A stretch of DNA of 64,000 nt. It comes from Neodontobutis hainanensis (Eukaryota > Chordata > Actinopteri > Gobiiformes > Odontobutidae). A program made the translations under genes and the position numbers. Below are positions 39,378 to 52,700 of this stretch, piece after piece. The notes beneath the pieces are model-generated. The model worked only from the letters and a program-made list of their open reading frames with translations. It did not search any database and was not told the origin of the DNA. Location: NCBI GenBank assembly GCA_024349245.1, contig JALDNG010000038.1, forward strand, positions 4,624,001 through 4,688,000, read 5' to 3'. Position 1 is the stretch's first letter. Every line of letters starts with the position of its first letter.

Positions 39378-40019
39378 AGCCTTGATTCCTAGATGGATGC
39401 TATAAAAGACAGCGGTGAGGGCTGCTAAAAAATCCAATCACATATAGAAGATGTTATTAAAGCCATACCTGTAATAAAACTGTAATCCCCATCCACTGAA
39501 GTTTCCCCTTTCTCCCAGCTCACATTACAGCTTCAACACCTGAAGGATCTCTCCTAAAAAATGGGGTAAAAAACTAATTTTATCGCTCATTTTTAAATTA
39601 AAGGTCATTTCAGAGGCTACTAACAGTTTCTTGTTGCTGATGGAGATGAGACTGATAGACTGCAAACCATCCAAGCGTATATCTGTTTGTTTATGTCTCT
39701 GCATGCAAATGTATCTTTCCTCAGGCATAGTTCAAATTATGGGCATAACGTGCCTGAGTTTATCTATAAAAAATACCTCACATTATCAAGTAAACAGTGT
39801 GACAAAGACACTTGTCAAAATGAGTGTAATTATTATAAATGTCTTACATTATTGCAACAGTTTAGAAAAACAAATGATCACCCTTAAACCAGTGTGATAC
39901 TACCATTCCTATTATTAATATATGTATTTGTAAAAGTTATTTTTGTTTATTACATAAATGTGAATTTAAAGCAGTTTTGTAGTGGAGTGGTAGATAAGCT
40001 TTAGTAGATCCCATATACG

Positions 40020-40195
40020 ATGCAAGCAGCAGAAAAAAACAGTTGTTTGTCTTCTCTGGGCAGCTCTAGAGGTAGAAATAATAAGTAATTATTAGTGATT
40101 AAGTGATTATCCATAATTGGAAATCTACATCTGGGTGTTGTCGTGAGAAATTCTGTTAATTATATACAACTAAATGTTACACAGTGCACCTTTAA
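40020..40195 (-). repeat. Dispersed repeat ending in GTTACACAGTGCACCTTTAA
   Basis: The right end is the inverse of the element starting at 17926. The interior (CTCTGGGCAGCTCTAGAGGT) is non-coding. It lies about 0.6 kb downstream of the olfm3 stop codon and may be within its 3' UTR. Confidence 0.4.
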
Positions 40196-40785
40196 AGCTA
40201 TTTTAAAATCGTCTTATTAAAAGTACAATAATTTAACCGCACAATACCTTTTTAATGAAATGTACATTAATTTAATTGTAATGAAAATGTACAGATATTG
40301 CTTTATAAAAAATACAAAGTTTTTTTTTCTTGTACACAGACAAACTTAACAGCAATATTATACAGGCTCAGCTTCAAAACAGCTTTACAGTCACTTATAG
40401 TCAAGGTTTAAATACTTCAAATAGACTTTTAAATTGACAAAATGCAAACACTAGAAGCAGCTGTGCAACTAAACATTTTATAGCTTTTAGACAAATGTAG
40501 ACATTCATGCAGAAAGCTAATGAGAGTCTTCAGCTGGTAAACCAACATAAGGCGCAACAGTATGATCAGCAGCAATGGAAAAGCATAAAAAAATGTATCA
40601 TAGGCTTCAAGTCATTAAAATCCATGCTTAATTTAGCCACAAATCCAAATTCACATTTTCAGAAAAGTTCAAGTTATAGCAGTAAGTCCATTTTTTAGTC
40701 CCTTTCAGACAAACTGTTTTAACTTGTAGGTCCTTGTATCGCAATAAATGGTACTTTATTAGCATTTTTCAAAGTCATCTTGAGT
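40196..40785 (-). other. olfm3: olfm3 3' untranslated region (inferred)
   Basis: Non-coding sequence directly beyond the olfm3 stop. A minus-strand AATAAA lies at 40760-40755, only about 26 bases past the stop, which is unusually close for a vertebrate brain transcript. A more distal signal is likely, but I cannot pick one. Confidence 0.45.
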
Positions 40786-43700
40786 CTAAGAGTCATCGTC
40801 TGTTTTGATGACATGAAAGAGGGTGACATTGAAAATAACCTGGTGTCCATTATTCCATGCGTACAGCGCTCTCTCCCTGGCGTTGTAGTCGAGCATGGAG
40901 ATATGAAAATACTGGTTGTGGAAGGGAATATCTATGTACTCATAAGTTGAAGTCTTAGTGGAGTATGCGTAGTACACCTTTGCACCCGACAGGTGAGAGT
41001 TAGTGATATACAGAGTCCCACAGATCATAAATGATTCACCTGCGTTTCTTTTGGAGTACTCTGTGTTCCAAGTCTTCAGGACCTGCAAAGTATCCGGGTC
41101 GATCTGGGAGATAACTACATTCCCGGCATTTTGATTAGTTGCGTACACTACCCACATTCCCAGTTCATCTGCCATGACGTCGATGTCAGAGAACCCGCCC
41201 CACGTGTACGGATATATGTTGTGAAAACCTGCAAACTCCAACGCCTCTGGGCCAGCACACTGCCCGTCTCGAAGCTGTACTTGACGATAATGTTGCTCTG
41301 GTACTTGTTGTAGTAAAGCGATCCGTTGTAGACGAGGTGGTTGGTGCCCTCCCATTTGAACGGCAGGCTGTAGGTTCGAGAAACAACTCCGGCCACAAAG
41401 TCGTCAGAATTTTTGAACTCACGCACGATCTTGCTGTTGGTGTAACTGTCCATGTACCAAACCTACATCGCACAGGATAAAGAAATACACAGTGAGAACA
41501 ATTTAACTAGCACAGTCTTAGAGAAAATGTATTCCTGTTTCTGATTTCCAGGACCTTAAAGCATCAGTAAATGACAAATACACATACACAGAGGGTCCAA
41601 AGCTCTAAGAGTCAGATGCAATAGTATAACCTTCATCAATTATTATTGCAATGGCTTTATATAGAAGTTTTATGAATAGAGAATACAAACTATGTTTCCT
41701 TTCCCACTATGTTCCACCTATCAGTGGTTTGAAGGCAACATTTTCTATTATCCTGATGTTTTTCTGACAATTTTGTTGTACATTTTAAAGTTTTTATTTT
41801 GTGGAGGCAGATTGGAGTACGGACATGAGGACACACAAGATATAAAATGTCTGTGAATGGTATGAGCTGCCAAATGCATTCAAGCTACCCCAAAAAATCA
41901 GTTTGAATCCCTGAAGCTTGTCAGACCTTTCTCAGAATAACGTTAGTTTGCATAACTACCGCTGTCTGGTCAAACAGAGACACGATTATCTGTGATTGTT
42001 TGATTTTTTTCATATCTTTCCAGGACAATTTCACAGTTTGTTGTCTTTTGGTGATATAACTGTTTCAGGCAAATCTTCTTGATGTTGCACATGACATTGG
42101 TTTTTAAGTGTGTAGTTTTTTCTCAAATGATTCAGATAAAGAGCTTCTGATGATATTTTATAAGTCTTTAAGTTTGCTAAATATGTTGGTTTGGTCAAAT
42201 CTATAGCATTTGTTGTACTGTCAGTACAGTTGTTTCATCCAAAAAGGTATGTAATACAAACTAAAGATAAATCTTTCAACACTGCTTCAAAAATTGTCTT
42301 AAAAAATAAATAATACAGACCCTATTCAAAGCATTCAGACTCATCGTTATTCCACATTTTCCTCTGCTACAATCAAACCCACTTGATGATAACAGTCAGG
42401 GATGTGATACTCTGTAAGCTCCAGAGCCCTCCCCATTTCAAAACTCACCCTGTTGTTCCTGGTGGTTGCCAGAGGATCAGTCATCCATGCCCCAAACCGG
42501 GTTCCAGATATCTTTATTGTAACAGGTCCAGTGATTTTCATTAATTTTCCACACGCTGTTAATAAAGAAATGCAGCGATAAGATGTGCTGTGGTGGTTTT
42601 TGTCTCTAACAAGATTTCTCAAGCCAATTTCATGCCCGTACCACCAGAGAGTTTGCCCTCTGTGCATACTAAGATAGCTCTGGCAGCGGGCTGCTTTATT
42701 TAACTTCAAGCATTAATGATGCAACTACTGTTTGTAGCTAAAGGCACTTCAACTTTCCAATGTCGCACACAACTTGTTCAAAAATGCACGTAAACTTCAA
42801 TCTGAGAAGGGCTGCCCGATGTAGAGATTTATCACAACAGACATATTATTGCAATAAATAACTTGAATTTTAATAATGTTACGGTTTTCCATGTTTCATC
42901 CAGCCTCAATCAAAGTCAGTGTTCAGTTCCTCAAATGTAAAACCCAACTCTTTCTATAATGCACCCACACTTCTGGGTCCATCAGATTAAATGAAACCAT
43001 ATTAAATTACATTAAATTAACAATATGAATAGATTCAATGCGTTGGCTTTCATATTTTCCCCTCAAAGAAACTACCTGTCTATGTATGTAAGGACAAATA
43101 AATATGCATCAAGTAAGTTGTATTCATGTTCAAGTCAAAGTGAGTATATGCACCAAATACGTCCACAGCACCAAAAACTATTTTCCCTGCAATAGCTTTG
43201 AGGAAAAAAGACACATCCAGAAAAACACAGGATATCAATTTTGTTTTGGGAACATAATAACTAGAATTTCAGTTTCTGAAAAGAAACAAAGGGAGGTCCT
43301 ATGTTTCAAACCAAAACCATATTTTTACAGTTTTTGATTTTGACTTGTTATTTGCCCTGTTGGTATTTCCTGTTCTCACAAAACACACTGACAATTTATG
43401 ACTAGCAGTTCTCGCAGTTTCCGATTTAATGTCATGTGATTTGAGTTTAAACACAACAGTGAACTCACTTAGTTTGCCCATACAGCTCCGCAGCCTGCTG
43501 TCCAGCCGTAGCACTCGCTGATAGAGCTCGTCGTAGTCGTAGGCCCCCAGTTCTTCCTGGATGCTTGTCAGTACAATTGACAAGTTTCTGATCTCCTCCT
43601 TAAACTGGGAAATGAGCGCTGCATCCATCTTATACTGCTCCAGCACTGGAATCAACGGCTTTAGCTCATCCATCTTGTCCTTAAGCTCCTACAGATGAAG

Positions 43701-46700
43701 GTTTGACAGCCACAGCAGCAGAAACAGAGGTGGTCAGATATTTGTAAATGTTATGGTCAGGAGCAGAGTTACTATGACGTCTGGGCTCTGGGCTTTACAA
43801 AAGTGTCTCAGATTGTTCTTTACAGCAGTCTTTTTGACTAGTCTAACAAAAGTAAATGGATGTTTTCTGTAAATGATAAGACAACCCTGTATTAATGATT
43901 ATTATATGACACATAAATGGTCACAGCTTTAAAGTGTGTGGTTTAAGTTTTGAAGAGCAGTATAGTATTGCTGTTCACTGACCAATAAGTGAGGTTTACC
44001 ATTATCTCTATGAAAGGTGTCCTCAGTAAAAAAACACTTTCCATTTGTTGGGAAAATAGAAGCTCCATAGAACCCAGTGGAAGGAACCATTAGTTGTATT
44101 ACTTTCTGTTTTTATCTGTCCAGAGTAGATGAATTAAGTGCTGCTGGAGAAGTGTGTTAATGTTTTGAACATGACCTATTTCCTCTGAGTTTCTTTATAG
44201 ACAGCAGTATGTCCCTGCAGGGCTACCATCATTGTTCACAGGCTGTAACTTATGCTCCAGTATTGGGCAAACATAAACTATTTGATTAGATAGATTTATC
44301 CAAAATTAAAACTGGTGACACTGTAGACTCCTGAACTTGGCCTTGCATCAGCAGTGACTAGGGTTAAAAAATAAAATGCTAAACTTATTTGTCCTATCTC
44401 ACCGAGAATACTATAATACAGTATTTTGTTGTTCATTAAACCATGGCAGTATTTCTAAAGTTCCTGCCATATCAGTTGTTGTTCCATGCATTTCTTTTTC
44501 CAACTGAGTGTGTTGAAACGCTCCACAGCAGAGATATCCTTACTCCCACACCAGCTGTCCGGTGCAATTCACAAAGGAAACAACTGCAGCAGACTGCCGC
44601 AGAACAACCCAACATGTGAGCTTTGTAACGCGTTCAGAATTAAACAGGTATCGACTTTGTGCTATACAGTATGTTCTCTATTTTAAACTTTACACAAGGC
44701 TAACTTTCACTTGTTCTGGTTTCCTATAGACTTCTATACAGACTATCTCATCTGCTAATATATGTGCTGGCATCGGATTAAACATACAATTGTTTTTTTT
44801 ACATATTTATTCTTGTGATTCTTCTTCACTCACTGTGCTCCAGACAAAGAAGAGTAGTGCTCAGTGGTCATCCTATAACCAGAAGGTTTTCTCTCCAGTT
44901 CATACTGTCGTTGTATCCTTAGGCAAGACACTTAACGCACCTTGTGTATAATTGTGTGAGAATGTTTGGTGATGGTCGGAGAGTCCATTAGCGCAAAATG
45001 GCTGCCCTGTTTCCGTCAGACTGCCCCATTTTTGGGTTTTTGGACTTTGAGTCTCTTGGGAGAAAAGTGGAATATAAATCTAATCCATATTTCTTTTTAT
45101 TATTAAGAGAGCAAGACATAAGGACAGACAGAAGTGAAATGTGCTGAAATGTAGCCAACATCATGATAATTTACTATAGGGTTTAAATGATTATGCCGTT
45201 ATAATATTTTGAATACTAAAAGCTCTGTAATTTTAACACTATTTTAGGAGCAACAAGAACAGGTTTACAGCAGCAGTCAGTAATACTCTGCTGATTAAAC
45301 TTTTCTGATAGACAGTAGTTTGTGTTACAATGGAAATGGAGAAAGGGAGGTCTGAAACCGCCAATAAAATGTTACTATGTCTTCATACCTCCACTTCACT
45401 GTGACCTCTCTATGTCCACTCTGCACTGGCGTTAGCGGCTTCTCGTGAGCTCGCATTAACCCTGAGCTGCTCGCCGTCAGTCAGAGTCGTGAGAAGGAGC
45501 TGTGCGACGCTTTTTAACTCAGTCACACAGACTGTTTAAATGTAGTGTAGAAAAAGTAAAGACACAAAAAGGTCATGTGCTGCTCGTGGGCGGCGCCAGT
45601 CTCACCAAACAGAGCGGATTGGCTTTAGGTAAATGTATAAAATCCCTCCGGCCAAAGTGGTTAGTGGAAGGGACTGTGTTTGCGGGATGGTGGGTGCTAA
45701 TGTCAAGCCCTGGTTTTCTCTAACGATTTATGCAGATGACTCTGTCCATTACTACCATTAAAGTACTTACTGCAGTGTGAGTTTCTCTAAATGGCAGTGT
45801 TTGGAAATATTTGACTGTAAATGATAAAAAAGAGATCAAACTCAGTTAAAGTGTCAAGAGGAAAAACATTGGTTTCAAATTATTTGACAAAACCACCTGA
45901 ATATTGTTCCTTGTGGTATACTTGAGTATTGGCGAGTATACAGTTTTTGGCATGGACCTCTCTAAAAATCAAACACACCAGACACCAAACAGCAAGCCTG
46001 TCATCTAGACAGAACTATTTGTTCACAGCTGGCCTACTGAGGACTTAATTTGTCTAAATATGGATTACTCAGTTTGTCAACGGTGCACCTACAGTAAAAG
46101 CTTAAACAACAAAGGTTTAATAAATGCTAAATGTGAAAATTTGAATGGTGCCATCAACAAACAGCAATCTTTCCAGTTTCAGCCTCAGTTTAACAGGTTG
46201 GTTTTGCTGTTATTGGATCACACATGTCATGAATTGCACACAAAAACACACTGATGTTGTATATTGTTTGTAAAATCAATGTGATAAATAAATAAATAAT
46301 AAAACTGAGCAGAAATGATCCATTGATCTCGGCTTAACCAGACTATGATTAAAGCCAGCTGCAGAATACCTGGAAGTTCCTGGCCATGATGGATTTCCTG
46401 TCATCCTCGATCTGTCGGAACTTGGTCCTTAGGCCTTTCATCTGGTTCTCCATCTTCATGACATATTGGAAATCCCTCTGAGTCCGCAGGTTCAGTACCT
46501 CGATGGACTGAGACATGTTTTGTACCTGAAATTCAAAATAAATTAAAACATTGTCTCTTATGATGATGGCCTAGCATAGCAACAGGAATCTGTTAGTGCA
46601 GTCCTTTTGACTTTGTTTCAGTTCGAGTTTACTTTATTATAATAATATATCTAATTTATATAGTGCTTTTCAGGGGACGCAAAGACGCTTTAAGCATGGA

Positions 46701-49700
46701 AACAGTGATGCGGTATGTCTTTTCTCTCTGCTTCTAATGGAAAGACACTTTGATGTGTTTTCCCTGCTGTGTGTATGCGGCTGCGTGTGCAGTAAACTAT
46801 TGTTGAAGAGGAACAAATGTAGCAAAGCCCAGAAACTGCTACCTGAGTAAAATGCAGCGTCTGTTGTTACCGTGGGTTGTTTATTAGACTCTTAAAAGAA
46901 CAGAAGAGTTGATGGTGTTTTGGTGCTATCATTCAGGTCATTCACAGAGGTAGGTTTTGTGTTTGGGCTAAGCATTAATCCTGGACATGTGCTGCTACAG
47001 TTACTCCACTACATGTGCTTACCTTCTCTAGCAGCTGCCGGAGTTGTCTGCTTTTGGCATCTCTGGAGCACAGGCTTTGTTCAGGTGCCACTACTGTGCA
47101 GATACAGCGCCCATCAGCATCTTGGGCTGAACTGTACACCTGCCAGCCCTCCTTTGGCCCAATAGTCTGCAAGAGGAAGAACCAGTACCCTCACCTTACA
47201 GTATTCAACATGTTAATCACTGTATTTTATCAACCCAACCTTTTAAAATAACTACACACTATTAAAAGTGTTCATATTTTTGTACAAGCATACTATATAT
47301 TTTTAGCCTGTCTTTTAGTTAATCTTAAATATTTACTTATTGTATCCAGAATCCAGTTATTTTAATTTGTTGATATAAATAAAATAAAATAAAATAAAAT
47401 AAAACAGGCCCTGAGCACCAGAGCAATAGAGGCCCAGATCTACCACACCAGACAAGACCCAAGGTGTAGGCTGTGCAAACAGGCCCCTGAGACAATCCAA
47501 CACTTAACTGCAGGGTGTAAGATGCTGGCAGGGAAAGCATACATGGAACGCCATAACCAAGTGGCTGGCATAGTGTACAGGAACATCTGCACAGAGTACG
47601 GACTGGAAACCCCGAGGTCAAAGTGGGAAACACCTCCAAAGGTGGTAGAGAATGACCGAGCCAAGATCCTGTGGGACTTCCAGATCCAGACTGACAGAAT
47701 GGTAATGGCGAACCAACCAGACATCGTGGTGGTGGACAAACAGCAGAGGAAAGCCGTTGTGGTTGATGTGGCAATACCAAGTGATTGCAACATCAGGAAA
47801 AAGGAACATGAGAAACTAGAGAAATACCAAGGGCTCAGAGAAGAGCTGGAGAAGACTTGGAAGGTGAAGGCGACAGTGGTGCCCGTGGTCATCGGAGCAC
47901 TCGGGGCAGTGACTCCCAAACTGGAAGAGTGGCTACAGCAGATCCCTGGAAGAACACCAGACATCTCAGTCCAGAAAAGTGCAGTACTAGGAACAGCAAA
48001 GATACTGCGCAGAACCCTCAAGCTCCCAGGCCTCTGGTAGAGGACCCGAGCTCGAAGGATGAGACCACCCGCGGATGGTGAAGGACAAAGTTTATATATA
48101 TATATATACTTGTGTTTTTAATTTAAATTCAATTAGTTGTTTGCAAAGGGGGGTATGCTGCTAACACTTTGTGCTAATTTGTATATGTATGAAAAATGCT
48201 ATACAAATAAAGTTTGAATTGATGATTAATTCATCTCTTACATAGCGATACTCTTAACCAAGTAATAACCAACATTGCTTTTAATGTGTTAAGGTGCATA
48301 TATGCACATTATTAAAGGTGCTCTCTTTATTCATTGATTCCTTGGATGGATGTGGTATGAAAGGTCTTCTACCTTCCTCTGAACCTTTACATTATAACCT
48401 GAATAACGAGCCTTGCATTGACAGTTGCTATCATGTGCTACTTCATTATTTTGAAAGTGAATAGTGGCAATCAATTGAAAAAGTCTTGTTTACAGTTGCA
48501 ATTGCAGGAAGCGATGGGCACTCTTTTATTTGATTTCATTTGGATTTTCTTCTATGGAGCAGAAACCTTGTCAGTAAACCTTACTTTTAAATTATTAAAT
48601 GCTTAATTACCTGTGGTATTATTTTTCCATGATTCAAACAAATGTGAAGGCTACTGTTTAATACTGTTATTATTATTTACTAATGAGCTACCCAGTTCAC
48701 TAAAGCTGATACTGTAGGTTTATGGATATGCAGTACCCCAAGGTCTCATGTTTGCTCCAATTATTTTATAACTATACATTTTATAAGAACCTGATGTTAA
48801 AATAAGGTTCTTATATTTTTATACTGGTCACCGAGCCTAGTGTTGTTTTTGTTCCATTTGTATTTATTTGTTATTACTAGTATTACGCTCTTTCATTAAT
48901 CCACTTATTACAAGAATTCCAGTATTTTAATTACAGACAAAATGTTACTTTTAAGCTTCGTGAAACAAAGTCATGATGAACCATGAATAATCGTGAGAGG
49001 AAAAGAGGTGAGTGCACTCTCCTCTGCTAGAATTATGGACATAATTTATAGGCATGTGGCTCCCATCACTCTCCAGCGCCTGGAGGATGTCTGCACTTGA
49101 AGATTTGGTGATGTACTGCTTTGATAGTCTTTCTAGTATTCCTGCAAATAATGTTCAAAATTTAGCCAAACAGATATTCCGCTGTAGCCCTGGACCTTCA
49201 CAAATCAAACAAAGCCAGCAAACAAGCCCGGAAGACATTTTAGTATTGAAATAAATATTAATGTTCTCTGCCACCAAGGACTGGTTTGTCGTTTGCTGTA
49301 TTCCAAGTAGAAATGAACAGAAAAGGAGATAAAATTGCGAAAGATGCGAAATACAAACCGCCAGATGAGATAAAAGAGCTACTTGTGAAGGTAAACATTT
49401 ACTTGGAAAAAGAGAAACATTCAAAGAAAAGAGGACAATGCTGACAAAGAACAAGAAAGAGGACTTGTCTGCCAATTAGTGGGAAGGCCTAGGGACAAGC
49501 AGAAATGCAAGCAGACATACTGCAATGAAGACAGCAGTAGATGAGATGGAGGATAAAAGGGACGTCTGACTGAAAAATTTAATGAGCTAGTCCGTTTTTA
49601 TTTATCTTTTGATACAGTAACTTGTGTTGGCACATGTAAACAGGCTTCACAGTTTACACAAGTATATCCTTGCCGTGGATTTGTGACAAGTGACAGTTAC

Positions 49701-52700
49701 AGATTAGACAGTATAAGTGGTGTCTCTGAGGTACACTCGTTAAGGCTTAGTGTTATACTAGAAACAAGCTGGGCTGGGGATTATGATCACAGAAACACTC
49801 AATTAAAACATCACCTTGATCAGGATTTACCAAGAATAGTAGGTCAGAGGTTTGATTTAAATAATCATGTGTGTCTTACATTACAAAATTGACTCGATCA
49901 CTTTTATCCTGTGCAAGGAAGATAGAGAATTCTTTTCTTTATTTTCTATTTCTCAGAATCTTCGATATAAGTTCAAGCTCCAAGGCTACAGTGGTTTCAC
50001 AGAGCTCAGTGCCAAAGTCCTAGTCATTAATCTTCTCACAAAAGAGTACCCAGAAGCTCAAAGCTGTCCCCCGCCACCCAGTCTCGCTCTTTTGCTCTGT
50101 GTTTGGCACATAGGCACAAACAGAGACGTATATATGGCCCAAACTCGCCACCAGCTGCCAACACGCATTCATGTTCCCGGTTCTTATTCTTGATCTGTGA
50201 TTCTCTGAGCCAAGGACTGACTCATGGATTTTATACACTCGTACACAGCAGTCATCAATATTACTAGAGTGAGGCTCCCTACAGACATGGTTTGGTGACA
50301 GCGTTCAATATGTTTACAGTGAAAACCAGAAAACGGCAGCAAAAAGGGGACCTGTATATGCTGATGCAGGCCACACGTTTTCACATTTCACACAGAAATG
50401 TGCTGCGAGTGGATGTGTCATAACAAAGTGACAACAGAGCCTAATATAAGGGCTAAGCAATAGCTTCAGTGGTTCCATTACTTCCTGTTCCAGCTTCTCA
50501 AAGTGAAAGTGAACAAACTAAGCACTGCTGGAGAAGAAGCGCAGTCTTGTATATACTGTATGTACACATATGTAAATGCCATAAATAATATAAATTGAAC
50601 TTCTTATCTGAAGAATTTCCATTGGGTTTGTTCAAAGACAACCTTTACACAACCTTTAAGTGCAATAATTAGAGGTGCTCTGTCCCAGTCATAAATTATG
50701 TAGTGTTTTTCCCAACATTTCTTGTATTTTTTTAAGGAACAGACAAAACACTTTTTAGTAAGTAAACCTTGTAAGTGAGTACATAAACAGTGTATTTGAT
50801 TGAGCATCCAATATTTTAAAAGCACATCGTATCTTTCTAAAGGTCATCTGATTTTCCATTTGTTTGCAGACACTCACCTAAACTAATATAACTTGCTGGC
50901 ACAAAGATAATCAGAAAGTCCACAAATAATAGATTATCTGCACATTATTCCTTTTATTGCTGCGCACAAGGTCAACTTCACTTTCAGCCCATATTAATGC
51001 TGGACTTTTATGAGCTGACCTCCGCGCACAGAGAATTAGATATTATCATGCTTCATCGGAGCCGAGAGGGACGCGGTGTGTGATGACTGTATGACTGAAA
51101 TGACAAAATGATGGCAATTAAATCAAGGTATTCTACTTAAAGAAAGCAAATTTCACAATTTGCTGTGACTGTTAGTTAAGGTTCTAATATTTGTACTATT
51201 TGTGAAACCTGAGCAAACGTGCCGGCTTTGGCCACACAAATCAAATGCTTATTTCTGATTCTTTTTCATTACATCATCACCTCTGCTTCTGCCTGTCATC
51301 TGGACTGTATTGTTTGTTCGCAGCTGGCATGCTGAACAAACAAGACTTGATTTGCCTAAATATGGATTACTCAGTTTGTCAACGGTGCAACTACAGTGAA
51401 AGCATAAACAACGAAGGTTTAATGAATGCCTCCTGTGGAAATGTGAATGATGCCCTCGTCAAACAGGAATCTTTACAGTTTCACACTCAGTTTAACAGGT
51501 TGGTTTTGTTGTTATTGGGTCATAATTGTATTCAAATTAAATGTGAAAAGTAAGTTTTGGGGGAAATATAGTCGAGCCGTGGAAGAAGTTAGTGAGACCA
51601 ATGTGCCAGGGCAATAAAAAGTCTTTCAAGAACTGAGATCTAAGTCAAGATAAGTGTCAGGAGATCCCTGAGAACACTAAAATCCCCGTCTGAAATGGAG
51701 ACAGGACAAAAAAAAATGGGTCTAATTACATGACAAGAGTATAACGACTTTTAAGAATTGACATCACAACCTGTCTCGAGTATTACAACACTTGCATAAA
51801 TCACTAATGACCTTTTTGCACTTTAATAAATTTACACTCACCTGTCTCCTCTTATTAAGACATGAATTTAAAGTGCTGTCTATTTTACAATTACAATTAA
51901 ATTAAAGCTTACAAAGAAATCAATCCATCTAGTGTTGAGTATTGCTGAAGTCACATTTCAGACTTTTACTGTGGCCTGTCTTTACTAGAACTGTCTGCAC
52001 CATAAATGGACCTCCGCCCGCTGTGTATTGCCTCACTCTCTTTTGATCTAATTCCTTGTGCCAGGCTCCTGATGGCTGATTCCATTTGTTTCACTGCAGC
52101 AGAATGACTGTGGCATTATTAGGAAGTCCCTCGAGGGCTGCCACAGGTGAGGAGCTGCTGCGAAAAATTAAAAGATTGTCAGTGGCAGTGGGTGAAATCA
52201 ATCTGTTATAAACTGAGACAGGCAGCCGAGCTTATCACTCCCTGAACTTCAGCAGCCAAAGGGGATATTACAAATAAAATAAAACACTATTTGAGCCATT
52301 GCTATAATTAAGAGAATTAGGACAATGGTGGCCGTTTGCAAAGTAAAGTAAATTCCAACAGCCCACTAATGCTTTCTCGCTGCATTGTAATTTAACAATC
52401 ACAAATATGTTGCTACCCTATAGTTTTCGCATAAGTATACCTGCATTTATCAGGCTAAACATGTCAGAAATGGGTGCCTTATCTACCTGCTTTGTGTGAT
52501 ACTGTTTTTCAGTTAGATTAGCTTTTTTTCAATTCAGTAACAAATCTCTGTGCCAGCAAAGCTAAATCTCATATCACAATGGTGCTGCCGTCTTTCCTGC
52601 CACAAGACAGGGACCTAAACAGATGCTATCTATCCAGTCATCTATCAACCTGTCCAAACAAAAAGCCACCAGGGCATCGGAGCCAGTGAAGTGGAGTGCG

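Larger units (their letters stand above)
43689..46369 (-). other. olfm3: olfm3 intron 3
   Basis: 2.7 kb intron with GTATTC donor and CTGTAG acceptor. It contains a dispersed repeat (44060), a SINE (44900), a CpG-rich patch (45430-45700) and the first copy of the duplicated ORF-like block (45996). Confidence 0.75.

Noticed and set aside
41148..41355. Hidden intron explaining the olfm3 frame change
   Set aside because: The conserved protein is continuous across the break apart from one missing base, and there is no room for an intron.
47337..48021. Minus-strand frames of 147 and 193 codons
   Set aside because: They mirror the plus-strand LINE frame at 47408-48040, whose CCHC and endonuclease motifs are clear.
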